Positions 52,026 to 60,767 of a stretch of 64,000 nucleotides of DNA are shown here, piece after piece. Source of the DNA: Bacteroides sp. MSB163 (GTDB lineage: Bacteria; Bacteroidota; Bacteroidia; Bacteroidales; Bacteroidaceae); contig NZ_CP143867.1 of assembly GCF_036416795.1 (NCBI RefSeq), positions 248,001-312,000 on the forward strand, in the 5' to 3' direction. The notes under the pieces were generated by a model. It ran no database searches. It saw only the letters and a program-made list of their open reading frames with translations, and had not been told where the DNA came from. The translations under genes and the position numbers were made by a program. Each line of letters opens with the position of its first letter. Position 1 is the first letter of the stretch.

Positions 52026-52135
52026 TTACTAATTATAAATTATAGAGATTGCACAACGCTTTCCGCTTAGTTTGAAATTAGTAATCAGTAATCAATAACA
52101 CCATAATTAGTAATTCGTAATTAGTAATAAAAAAA

Positions 52136-53122
52136 ATGGATACCAAATCACAAAACAGTAACATGCTATTAGCGTTCTTAACGCTGACAGGCGTCATTGC
52201 CATTGTAGCCGTAGTAGGTTTCTTCATGTTGCGCAAAGGACCGGAAATCGTACAGGGTCAGGCAGAGGTCACAGAATACCGGGTATCGAGTAAAGTACCG
52301 GGACGTATTCTGGAATTCCGTGTGAAAGAGGGACAAAGCGTGCAGGCCGGAGATACACTCGCCATACTGGAAGCTCCGGATGTATTAGCTAAACTGGAAC
52401 AGGCCCGTGCGGCGGAAGCCGCTGCTCAGGCACAAAATGAGAAAGCACTGAAAGGCGCCCGTCACGAACAGGTACAGGCTGCCTTTGAGATGTGGCAAAA
52501 AGCTAAAGCAGGACTTGAAATAGCCGAGAAATCTTACAAACGTGTGAAAAATCTTGCTGATCAGGGCGTGATGTCAACCCAAAAGCTGGATGAGGTGACT
52601 GCACAGCGAGACGCTGCCGTCGCAACAGAAAAAGCCGCCAAAGCCCAATACGACATGGCAAAGAACGGTGCGGAACGAGAAGATAAAGCTGCTGCCGCCG
52701 CCTTGGTAGACCGTGCCAAAGGAGCCGTTGCAGAAGTAGAATCTTATATCAAAGAAACTTATCTTATAGCCCAGACAGCCGGAGAAGTGTCGGAAATCTT
52801 CCCCAAAGTGGGTGAATTGGTGGGAACCGGTGCACCGATCATGAACATAGCCATACTGGATGATATGTGGGTAACATTCAATGTCCGGGAAGATTTGCTG
52901 CAAGGTCTGACAATGGGAACTGAATTCGAAGCTTTCGTTCCGGCATTGGACAAAAATATCCGCCTGAAAGTGAACTACATGAAGGATCTTGGCACTTATG
53001 CAGCCTGGAAGGCTACGAAAACAACCGGGCAATTTGATCTGAAGACTTTTGAGGTAAAAGCTTTGCCACAGGAGAAAGTGGAAGGCTTGCGTCCCGGAAT
53101 GTCGGTGATACTGAAGAAGTGA
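52136..53122 (+). CDS. HlyD-family membrane fusion protein
   Basis: A 328-residue periplasmic adaptor with an N-terminal anchor helix (LAFLTLTGVIAIVAVVGFFM). The biotinyl-lipoyl half-motifs are YRVSSKVPGRILEFRVKEGQ and TYLIAQTAGEVSEIFPKVGE, on either side of an alpha-hairpin (EQARAAEAAAQAQNEKALKG to KAQYDMAKNGAERE). The end is GLRPGMSVILKK. It joins the TolC-like channel to the inner-membrane permeases. The 110-bp gap before it holds AT-rich degenerate repeats. Confidence 0.94.
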   Translation: MDTKSQNSNMLLAFLTLTGVIAIVAVVGFFMLRKGPEIVQGQAEVTEYRVSSKVPGRILEFRVKEGQSVQAGDTLAILEAPDVLAKLEQARAAEAAAQAQNEKALKGARHEQVQAAFEMWQKAKAGLEIAEKSYKRVKNLADQGVMSTQKLDEVTAQRDAAVATEKAAKAQYDMAKNGAEREDKAAAAALVDRAKGAVAEVESYIKETYLIAQTAGEVSEIFPKVGELVGTGAPIMNIAILDDMWVTFNVREDLLQGLTMGTEFEAFVPALDKNIRLKVNYMKDLGTYAAWKATKTTGQFDLKTFEVKALPQEKVEGLRPGMSVILKK

Positions 53123-53154
53123 TTAACAGTTAGTGATTAGTGATAAGTAAAGGA

Positions 53155-54333
53155 ATGGCACGAGATAAGAAATATATAGCTTTGTGGAACGTCATGAAAC
53201 GGGAAGGCCGACGGCTCGTTTCCCGTCCGCTGTACCTGTTCTGCATGGTGATAGCACCGTTGTTCTGCTACGTGTTCTTCACGACACTGATGGATTCGGG
53301 CTTACCGGTCAATATGCCTGTAGGAGTGGTGGATCAGGATATGACATCCACTTCGCGCCAATTGATGCGAAACCTGGATGCATTTGAGCAGACCGCCATC
53401 GTAGCCCATTATCCTACTATCAACGAAGCACGTGCCGCCATGCAGAAAGGAGAAATCTACGGATTCTACTACATTCCGAAAGGTACCACTGCCAAGGCGC
53501 AATCTCAACGACAGCCCACCGTATCATTCTATACCAACAATACGCTGCTTATCGCCGGTTCTCTACTCTACAAAGATATGAAGATGATGAGCGAATTGGC
53601 ATCGGGAGCCGCCGCACGCGCCAGTCTGTATGCTAAAGGTGCTACGGAAGACCAGGCTATGGCATTCCTGCAACCCATCGTCATCGATACACATCCGCTG
53701 AACAATCCGTGGCTGAATTACTCCGTATACTTGTGTAATACATTTGCACCGGGCGTATTGATGCTGCTTATATTTATGATAACGGTTTACTCCATCGGCG
53801 TGGAAATAAAAGACCGTACCGCGCGCGAATGGCTACGCATGGGAAATAATTCCATCTACATCTCCCTTGCCGGAAAGCTGTTGCCGCATACGGCTATTTT
53901 CTTCCTGATGGGGATATTGTATAACGTATATCTATATGGCTTCCTGCACTTCCCATGCAACAGTGGCATCATGCCGATGCTTCTTGCCACTCTCTGCCTT
54001 GTGCTGGCTTCGCAAGGGATGGGCGTACTGATGATAGGTACATTGCCTACCCTGCGTCTGGGACTGAGTTTTGCATCCTTATGGGGAGTGCTTTCATTCT
54101 CTATGTGTGGATTATCATTCCCAGCTATGGCAATGCATCCGGTTCTGCAAGGATTAGCCAATCTGTTCCCGCTGCGTCACTATTTCCTGATCTATGTAGA
54201 CCAGGCCCTGAACGGTTATCCGATGATTTATTCATGGATAAACTATGTGGCGTTACTTATTTTTATGATGCTTCCTTTCTTTGTCGTCCACCGGCTTAAA
54301 GAAGCGTTGATTTATTATAAATACGTGCCCTAA
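53155..54333 (+). CDS. ABC-2 type transporter permease 1
   Basis: A 392-residue integral membrane protein of the YhhJ/YbhR type. It has a first helix near 22-42 (YLFCMVIAPLFCYVFFTTLM), a large extracytoplasmic domain (VGVVDQDMTSTSRQLMRNLD to LNYSVYLCNTFAPG), and five further helices with a LPTLRLGLSFASLWGVLSFS segment. The start is MARDKKYIALW at 53155. No ATPase gene lies in the operon, which is typical for this Bacteroidales gene set; the ATPase may be encoded elsewhere. It overlaps the next permease by 1 bp. Confidence 0.9.
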   Translation: MARDKKYIALWNVMKREGRRLVSRPLYLFCMVIAPLFCYVFFTTLMDSGLPVNMPVGVVDQDMTSTSRQLMRNLDAFEQTAIVAHYPTINEARAAMQKGEIYGFYYIPKGTTAKAQSQRQPTVSFYTNNTLLIAGSLLYKDMKMMSELASGAAARASLYAKGATEDQAMAFLQPIVIDTHPLNNPWLNYSVYLCNTFAPGVLMLLIFMITVYSIGVEIKDRTAREWLRMGNNSIYISLAGKLLPHTAIFFLMGILYNVYLYGFLHFPCNSGIMPMLLATLCLVLASQGMGVLMIGTLPTLRLGLSFASLWGVLSFSMCGLSFPAMAMHPVLQGLANLFPLRHYFLIYVDQALNGYPMIYSWINYVALLIFMMLPFFVVHRLKEALIYYKYVP

Positions 54334-55565
54334 TGAAACATCTGACGTTCAAACAGAAAGTAGTACAAGGTATCCACGACCTATTCTATATCTGGATACG
54401 GGAATTCCGCACGACCTTTCGCGATCAGGGTGTGCTCATCTTCTTTGTGCTTGTCCCGTTGGTGTATCCACTGATTTACGCTTTCATCTATACCAATGAA
54501 ACCATACGGGAAGTACCTGCTGTGGTAGTGGATAACTCACGCAGTTCGTTAAGCCGTGAATATCTGCGCAAAGTGGACTCCAGTCCGGAAGTGAAGATCG
54601 TATCTTATTGCGCCGACATGGAAGAAGCCAAACTGATGCTGAAAGATCGTCTGGCTTATGGCATCATCTATATACCTGCTGAATTCAGTGAAGATATTGC
54701 ACGGGGAAAGCAAACACAGGTCAGTCTGTATTGCGATATGAGCGGATTGCTTTATTACAAATCTCTGCTGAACACCAATACCAGCGTGTCACTGGATATG
54801 AATGCAGATATCAAAATGCAACGTGCCGGCAATACCACCAACCGCCAGGATGAGATTACCGCCTATCCGATAAAATATGAAGATGTTACCTTATTCAACC
54901 CCGCAAATGGTTTTGCGGCTTTCCTGATACCCGCGGTATTGATACTGATTATTCAGCAAACCTTGCTGCTTGGTATCGGACTTTCTGCCGGAACAGCCCG
55001 CGAACAGAATCGTTTCAAAGATTTGGTTCCTATCAACCGCCACTACAACGGCACATTACGTATCGTACTGGGTAAAGGTTTAAGTTACTTCATGGTGTAT
55101 GCACTTGTATCCGTATACGTGCTCTGTGTAGTGCCACGTCTGTTCAGTCTCATCCAGATAGCTCAACCGGGTGTACTGACCCTCTTTATGTTGCCTTATC
55201 TGGCAGCATGTATTTTCTTTGCCATGACAGCTTCTATTGCCATACGCAACCGTGAAACCTGCATGTTAATATTCGTCTTCACATCCGTACCTTTATTGTT
55301 CCTTTCAGGTGTTTCCTGGCCGGGAGCCGCCATGCCGGATTTCTGGAGATACTTCTCTTATATCTTCCCGTCCACTTTCGGCATCAATGGCTACGTACGC
55401 ATCAATAGCATGGGAGCTACACTGGGCGAAGTAGCCTTTGAATACCGTGCATTATGGATACAGGCAGGCATCTACTTCCTGACTACTTGCTGGGTATATC
55501 GCTGGCAGATTATCCAGAGCCGGAAGCATGTGATTGAGAAATATAAAGAGTACAAGAATAAATAA
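54333..55565 (+). CDS. ABC-2 type transporter permease 2
   Basis: A 410-residue paralogue of the preceding permease with the same layout: a first helix (GVLIFFVLVPLVYPLIYAFI), an extracytoplasmic domain starting VPAVVVDNSRSSLSREYLRK, and five helices including FLIPAVLILIIQQTLLLGIG and FTSVPLLFLSGVSWPGAAMP. Its ATG shares a base with the previous stop (TAATG), so the pair is translationally coupled and probably makes a heterodimer. The exported substrate is unknown. Confidence 0.92.
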   Translation: MKHLTFKQKVVQGIHDLFYIWIREFRTTFRDQGVLIFFVLVPLVYPLIYAFIYTNETIREVPAVVVDNSRSSLSREYLRKVDSSPEVKIVSYCADMEEAKLMLKDRLAYGIIYIPAEFSEDIARGKQTQVSLYCDMSGLLYYKSLLNTNTSVSLDMNADIKMQRAGNTTNRQDEITAYPIKYEDVTLFNPANGFAAFLIPAVLILIIQQTLLLGIGLSAGTAREQNRFKDLVPINRHYNGTLRIVLGKGLSYFMVYALVSVYVLCVVPRLFSLIQIAQPGVLTLFMLPYLAACIFFAMTASIAIRNRETCMLIFVFTSVPLLFLSGVSWPGAAMPDFWRYFSYIFPSTFGINGYVRINSMGATLGEVAFEYRALWIQAGIYFLTTCWVYRWQIIQSRKHVIEKYKEYKNK

Positions 55566-55588
55566 CATACTGTAATGTTACCTTTCAT

Positions 55589-55698
55589 GGTAATTCTGTT
55601 TACCTCACACGGTAACTCTGTTTACATGCCGAGGTGAAAGCCGTCACATGTGACAGTAAATACTTTTACATTCCGCGGCAAACAATCGGTAAATACAG
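55589..55698. repeat. Array of five degenerate 22-bp units between the permease and GH92 genes
   Basis: Units start at 55589, 55611, 55633, 55655 and 55677. The first two begin GGTAATTCTGTTTACC and GGTAACTCTGTTTACA, and further ones decay. The core GGTAAC-N3-GTTTACC is an imperfect palindrome with a 6-bp linker. A weaker unit (TGTTACCTTTCATG) lies just before. The period equals that of the arrays at 1484 and 45229, and again the junction is convergent. Confidence 0.78.
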
Positions 55699-55709
55699 AA
55701 CATTGGTAA

Positions 55710-58010
55710 TTAAAGAATTAGCTCATCCGCTGCAGTTGGTTCAGGTCCCATTTCAAATTCCAGCACCCCACCCTTCACAATCTCATCATGCGTTATCCAC
55801 AGGCGGTTCAATTTCTTGCCGTTCAATGATACCGACTGGATATAGATGTTCTGAGGCGAGTTATTACGCGCTATGATTTTGAAATTCTTACCGGAGTAAA
55901 AATGTGTATCCAGTTTTATCTCTACGCTTTCGAAGACAGGGCTGGTAATCTCATAACGGGGATTTCCCGGACAAACCGGATGAATGCCCATAGCCGCCAA
56001 TACATACCATGCCGACATCTGCCCTACATCTTCGTTTCCGCACAATCCCAGAACATCATCACCATAAGCTTTATCACAGATCTTTCTCGTCCATTTCTGT
56101 GTCAGCCACGGGCAGGAAGAGTAATTGAAAAGGAATGGTACATGATGGTTCGGTTCATTAGGATGATTATAATAATCATTCCACAAAAAATCTTCCGGAA
56201 CATTGGCAAAGAACTCTTCCAGTTCCGCATCAAACTTCTTTTGGCCTCCCATCAGAGCTTTCATTCCGTCAATATCATGAGGGACAAACCAACCTTGTTG
56301 GAAAGGATTGCTTTCCGTAGTACCTTGATCCTGTGCCGTACGACTTTGCCAAGGCAACCAGCCTCCACCCTTCACGCGGGCACGAAACCACTGCACACTG
56401 TCGCACCACACATTCCGGTAAGCTTTGGCACGCTTTTCATATTCAGCCGCTTCTTTCTTTTTGCCTAAGGAACTCATGAGTTGTCCTAAGCACCAATCCG
56501 TATAAGCATACTCCAAAGTATGGGAAAGACTGCCGGGAGTATATCCCAGGTCTCCATTACCAAACTGCTTTTGTGTATTCGCAGCATACTCAACGGCTTT
56601 CTGTACATCATACTCCCGGATCCCCTTTTCATAGGCATCCGCCAGTACCGAGATAGCGGGATTTCCCAACATACAGCCAGAATATGCATTCACTACTTCC
56701 CAACGCGGATAATACTCCGTACCACTTAACTGGGCAATCTGGATCAAAGAGTTTATCTCATCATTCACCAATCGGGGATTAATCAATGTTTGCAATGGGA
56801 ACTGACTACGGAATACATCCCAACCACTAAATACTGTACGATAAGTAAAATTCTTCGTCTGGTGAATCTTCTTATCCGCACCTATATATCGGCCGTCACA
56901 ATCAGAGAAGCAACGTGGATCGATCATTGTATGATACAAAGAGGTATAAAAGATAGTCTTATCCCTTTCGCTTCCCTCAACCTTCACTGAAGAGAGTGCC
57001 TGATTCCACAGATTACGTGTATTTTCTTTTACCCGCTCAAAATTCCAGTCTGGAATGTCCTGTTCCAGATTGCGCTGGGCACCTTCCATGCTGACAAACG
57101 ATATACCACACTTCAGTTGAACCTGTTCGTCTTTCCGGGTAGGAAACTCTGTATAAAAGCCCAAGTGCTTTCCCTGTGCTTTCCCGGGAGCAGATATGAT
57201 CCGGGCATCCTTAATATAGCTGAAATAGGCCGGATTATCATTGGCTTCATTCTTTCTGCTAACGCCCTCAGGAATAGAAGCACTCCAAACACCGTATTCC
57301 GTCAATGGGCGATCAAAACAGCAATAAAAGTAAACGGTATAATCAGATTTACCCGAGCCGTTTCCCCAACCTCCACAAGCGGGTGTACATTTCATCCATC
57401 CCCGAATCGTATATTCGTCTACTTTTTCCACATACTGTTCATCAGATGTGCCACCAATTCTACGGGCCAGATCGATCTGGATACGTGACTTTTCCGACTC
57501 CGGATATGTGAAACGCAGAATCCCCGAACGAGGAGCGGATGTCAGTTCCACCTTCACCTGATAATCTTGTAAATATACCGAATAGTATCCGGCCTGCGTA
57601 ATCTCCGTATCATGGGAATATCTGGAACGGTAACCTTCCTCCGGTTTATTTTCAGTACCCTTGAATGTTTGTAATGGCCCGGTAGTAGGCATTACCAGAA
57701 AGTTTCCGAAATCACCATACCAGCCAATACCGCTTAAATGCGTAAAACTAAATCCTTCGATAGTAGAATGATGCCACGAATATCCGGGGCCATTATCGCC
57801 ACCGGTTTTAGTGTCCGGACTCAACTGTACAAGTCCAAAAGGAGTACAACTTCCCGGAAAGGTTTTTCCCAACCCATGCCCCGATTTTCCGGCCTCTGCC
57901 GAAGTTGAAGCACCAATTATCGTATTAACATAATCCACCGGCTCTTTTTGAGCAAATGACAGAGTAGAAAAAGAAATTAATAAGGCAGATAGCCAACTAC
58001 CATATTTCAT
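55710..58010 (-). CDS. GH92 alpha-mannosidase
   Basis: A 766-residue exo-acting alpha-mannosidase, commonly alpha-1,2-specific, with a signal peptide (ALLISFSTLSFAQ, to about residue 20). Family landmarks are YVNTIIGASTSAEAGKSGHG, FSFTHLSGIGWYGDFGNFLV, AYSGCMLGNPAISVLADAYE, NHHVPFLFNYSSCPW, and the catalytic-acid region GLCGNEDVGQMSAWYVLAAM. It acts on mannose-containing glycans such as host N-glycans or yeast mannan, probably in the periplasm, as no lipobox cysteine is seen. It follows the SGNH gene by 22 bp. Confidence 0.95.
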   Translation of the reverse strand: MKYGSWLSALLISFSTLSFAQKEPVDYVNTIIGASTSAEAGKSGHGLGKTFPGSCTPFGLVQLSPDTKTGGDNGPGYSWHHSTIEGFSFTHLSGIGWYGDFGNFLVMPTTGPLQTFKGTENKPEEGYRSRYSHDTEITQAGYYSVYLQDYQVKVELTSAPRSGILRFTYPESEKSRIQIDLARRIGGTSDEQYVEKVDEYTIRGWMKCTPACGGWGNGSGKSDYTVYFYCCFDRPLTEYGVWSASIPEGVSRKNEANDNPAYFSYIKDARIISAPGKAQGKHLGFYTEFPTRKDEQVQLKCGISFVSMEGAQRNLEQDIPDWNFERVKENTRNLWNQALSSVKVEGSERDKTIFYTSLYHTMIDPRCFSDCDGRYIGADKKIHQTKNFTYRTVFSGWDVFRSQFPLQTLINPRLVNDEINSLIQIAQLSGTEYYPRWEVVNAYSGCMLGNPAISVLADAYEKGIREYDVQKAVEYAANTQKQFGNGDLGYTPGSLSHTLEYAYTDWCLGQLMSSLGKKKEAAEYEKRAKAYRNVWCDSVQWFRARVKGGGWLPWQSRTAQDQGTTESNPFQQGWFVPHDIDGMKALMGGQKKFDAELEEFFANVPEDFLWNDYYNHPNEPNHHVPFLFNYSSCPWLTQKWTRKICDKAYGDDVLGLCGNEDVGQMSAWYVLAAMGIHPVCPGNPRYEITSPVFESVEIKLDTHFYSGKNFKIIARNNSPQNIYIQSVSLNGKKLNRLWITHDEIVKGGVLEFEMGPEPTAADELIL

Positions 58011-58032
58011 AGAATAATAAAATTTGAATAAG

Positions 58033-59097
58033 TTACCGAATATGTTTTTTGATTAACGGATATAATATTTCCGCATAGCGCATAAAACCCAGATCTGTAA
58101 AATGGATACCATCAACAGTAGCCTCACCATCGTACCCGATAATGTCCTTTGAAGAAAGAAGATAGATATTCTTCTCACCCCTTTTCTTCATTGACTGAAA
58201 AATAGTCGCAATCGTTTCATTTTTAGCATTCACTTCCCTTGCAACCTTTTTATCAAAACGGGAATGAGTAAAAATAGGATCTTCTACAAAAAGGATAGGA
58301 GTATCGGGATGTTTGCTGCGGACGATAGAGTAGAATTTCTCCGTCCGTTCTTTCATCTGTTCTACTGTGGCATTAGGAAGGAAATCAAGCACGAACATGG
58401 AAGCATCAACCGTAGCTATAAGTTCTGCAATCTCCAGATCGAGCAAAGCATTACCGCTAAATCCTAAATTGATACATTCACGATTGAGCCAACGTTCCAG
58501 AATATTTGTATGGGCCATTCCGGGACGGGAAGCACAACCACCCTGCAAAATACTGGTCCCATAAAAGACAACGGGCTTCTCACGCACCGGCAAATCAACA
58601 GTAGGCTGATCAAGGGTCGAAAGGCTATCCACACCGATGGCCAATGAGGTGACCCCGTCATACAAAGAGAGATATAAAAGATATTCCCGTTCTTCAGGAT
58701 CCATATTCTTCACGATAGTAGCTTCATTTACCTTTCCCTGAGGACGCCCGCTACCGGCAAAAACCCACTTACCATCTTGCAGACAATAAAGATCCAATCC
58801 TTTGATTCCGGTAGGAGTCATGTGGTTCATGCTTCTGTTATCCCTCACTTCCCACTTTGCCCCAATGCATGTAGAGTTGGAACGGAAGCGCAAAGCAAGT
58901 CCGGCACTATTGCGTCCTAAATCCCAAAGCGGTTTGCGGGAAACTGATTCCAAAGAAGCCGGAAGGCGTTCATAACGGGTAAGAGTAGCATCCGTTGCCT
59001 TGCCCAACAAGGGGAAAACGGAAGCATCGCGATAAAGAAGTTGGGCCTGAGTGGACGCAGCCAGCAACAATCCCAAAATAAAAACTCTGATTCTCAT
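58033..59097 (-). CDS. SGNH/GDSL-family hydrolase
   Basis: A 354-residue exported esterase-like protein with a signal peptide (VFILGLLLAASTQAQ). The N-terminal beta-sandwich domain (residues about 25-175) precedes an SGNH domain with block I VFYGTSILQGGCASRPG (the serine in TSIL), block II INLGFSGNALLD, block III FVLDFLPNATVEQM, and the C-terminal DGIHFTDLGF. The D..H pair completes the triad. It probably removes an acyl group from a glycan before the GH92 enzyme acts. Confidence 0.88.
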   Translation of the reverse strand: MRIRVFILGLLLAASTQAQLLYRDASVFPLLGKATDATLTRYERLPASLESVSRKPLWDLGRNSAGLALRFRSNSTCIGAKWEVRDNRSMNHMTPTGIKGLDLYCLQDGKWVFAGSGRPQGKVNEATIVKNMDPEEREYLLYLSLYDGVTSLAIGVDSLSTLDQPTVDLPVREKPVVFYGTSILQGGCASRPGMAHTNILERWLNRECINLGFSGNALLDLEIAELIATVDASMFVLDFLPNATVEQMKERTEKFYSIVRSKHPDTPILFVEDPIFTHSRFDKKVAREVNAKNETIATIFQSMKKRGEKNIYLLSSKDIIGYDGEATVDGIHFTDLGFMRYAEILYPLIKKHIR

Positions 59098-59120
59098 GAT
59101 TAGTAGATATTAAGATGATT

Positions 59121-59128
59121 CAAAGGTA
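59121..59128 (-). promoter_or_regulatory. -7 element for the SGNH-GH92 operon
   Basis: Minus strand TACCTTTG, an exact match, 23 bp before the SGNH gene ATG. No exact -33 TTTG. Confidence 0.55.
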
Positions 59129-59239
59129 CACTGAAAAACTGCATTTATAAACAGTTTCACATCAATTAACAGGTAATAGACCTCCTATTATGGCTCCACA
59201 GCTCTTTTGAGTGCATTCACACTTATTAACCGTCTGGAG

Positions 59240-59270
59240 TTTGCTTTATTACGAAATATTCGTAGATTTG
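59240..59270 (+). promoter_or_regulatory. Promoter and operator of the blaI-like operon
   Basis: TTTG (59240-59243), 19 bp, TAGATTTG (59263-59270): a perfect Bacteroides promoter. Between and over the boxes lies TACGAA-ATA-TTCGTA (59250-59264), a perfect inverted repeat. This is where a BlaI-type repressor would block the polymerase, suggesting autoregulation. Confidence 0.85.
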
Positions 59271-59299
59271 TATCGAATTCATTTTAATACTTTATTTCC

Positions 59300-59656
59300 A
59301 TGGAAAAGTTGACTATACAAGAAGAAGAAGCAATGATTTACATCTGGGAATTGGGCAGTTGCTTCGTAAAAGACATTGTTGCCAAATATCCCCAACCGGC
59401 ACCTCCCTACACTACCGTGGCTTCCATCATTAAAAACCTGGAACGCAAACAGTATGTTACAGCCGCTCGCGTAGGGAATACATATCAATACACACCTGCC
59501 ATTCGTGAAAGCGAATACAAGCGTACCTTCATGAGCGGCTTCGTGCGTAACTACTTTGAAAATTCTTATAAGGAAATGGTTTCTTTCTTTGCCAAAGAGC
59601 AAAAGATTTCAACTAAAGACCTGAAAGATATAATAGATATGATTGAAAAAAGATAA
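59300..59656 (+). CDS. BlaI/MecI/CopY-family repressor
   Basis: A 118-residue winged-helix repressor with LTIQEEEAMIYIWELGSCFV, PAPPYTTVASIIKNLERKQY (recognition helix), AARVGNTYQYTPAI (wing) and a C-terminal dimerisation region with SFFAKEQKISTKDLKDI. Homologues are cut by BlaR1/MecR1 metalloproteases. Here the partner M56 gene is in the same operon, two genes on. It probably binds the TACGAA/TTCGTA repeat in its own promoter. Confidence 0.93.
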   Translation: MEKLTIQEEEAMIYIWELGSCFVKDIVAKYPQPAPPYTTVASIIKNLERKQYVTAARVGNTYQYTPAIRESEYKRTFMSGFVRNYFENSYKEMVSFFAKEQKISTKDLKDIIDMIEKR

Positions 59657-59673
59657 ACATAAAAAAGAATCGC

Positions 59674-60750
59674 ATGAAATACTATTTTTCTTTATTAGCT
59701 TGTCTGGTAAGTTTCATTGCTCACGCACAGACTACTTACTCCTATAGAGTAGAAGGAGAATTGACAGATAATTCATTTAATGGAAAAATGTTATACATCA
59801 TGCGATATGATGACAATCACTATATTGATAGTACCCGAGTTGAAAATCAGAAGTTTGCATTTGAGGGACGAACTGCAATCCCCTCGTTTTGTCGAATCGA
59901 TGCAGGACGCAACTATGCCAACTTTATTTTGGATGAAGGAACTATAAAGGTTAATCTATATACCCATGTTCCTACGGGTACAAAACTAAATGAAGCTTTC
60001 AATAAGACGATAGCTACAGTCGACAGTATCCGAAAAAAAGGATTCGCGCATCTGGCAGAACTAAAAAAAGAAAAGCCGAATGCAGAAGACTGGCAGCTGG
60101 TATGGGCAGAATATTATGAGCAAAAAATCCGCCCATCACTCCTTGGATATCTGAAACAACAAATTATATCCAACAAGGATAATGGTGTGGGAGAATATGC
60201 CTTCAGAGATTATAGTATGGCATGTAGTACCGATGAAATGGATGCTCTTCAGACAGAAATAGGCAATTGGCTGAATTCTTTAAAAACAGTACAGGCAATA
60301 AAAGCACGTTTCGAAGCGCTAAAGAGAACTGCAGTAGGCAAACCGTTTGTCGATATAGCCGGTGAAAACACAGAAGGTAAAGAAACACGGTTGTCAGATT
60401 TTGTAGGCAAAGGTAATTATGTTCTTGTTGATATGTGGGCAAGCTGGTGTGCTCCATGCCGGGAAGAAATACCCAATTTAGCAGAAATCTACAATACATA
60501 TAAAGACAAAGGCCTGGTTATATTAGGTATTGCAACCTGGGATAAAAAAGACAGAATCATTAAAGCGATAGGAGATCTGAATATGACATGGCCACAGCTA
60601 CTGGACACCCAACAAAAAGTAATGGAACTTTATGGTGTCAATGGTATCCCGCATATTATTTTATTTGCCCCGGATGGCACTATTGTTGCCCGCAATCTCA
60701 GGGGAGATGGAATGAAGCAGAAAGTGGCTGAGATTATGAAAGGCGAATAA
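59674..60750 (+). CDS. TlpA-like thioredoxin-fold protein with DUF4369-type N-terminus
   Basis: A 358-residue exported thiol-disulfide protein with a signal peptide (YFSLLACLVSFIAHAQ). An N-terminal beta domain (residues about 20-120) is like the DUF4369 part of Bacteroides TlpA proteins. A C-terminal thioredoxin domain has the redox motif WASWCAPCREE (about residues 255-265), GLVILGIATWDKKD and the cis-Pro GIPHIILFAPDG. It acts in the periplasm on disulfides. It is placed between the BlaI and M56 genes. Confidence 0.92.
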   Translation: MKYYFSLLACLVSFIAHAQTTYSYRVEGELTDNSFNGKMLYIMRYDDNHYIDSTRVENQKFAFEGRTAIPSFCRIDAGRNYANFILDEGTIKVNLYTHVPTGTKLNEAFNKTIATVDSIRKKGFAHLAELKKEKPNAEDWQLVWAEYYEQKIRPSLLGYLKQQIISNKDNGVGEYAFRDYSMACSTDEMDALQTEIGNWLNSLKTVQAIKARFEALKRTAVGKPFVDIAGENTEGKETRLSDFVGKGNYVLVDMWASWCAPCREEIPNLAEIYNTYKDKGLVILGIATWDKKDRIIKAIGDLNMTWPQLLDTQQKVMELYGVNGIPHIILFAPDGTIVARNLRGDGMKQKVAEIMKGE

Positions 60751-60767
60751 TAATAAAATAAATAAAG

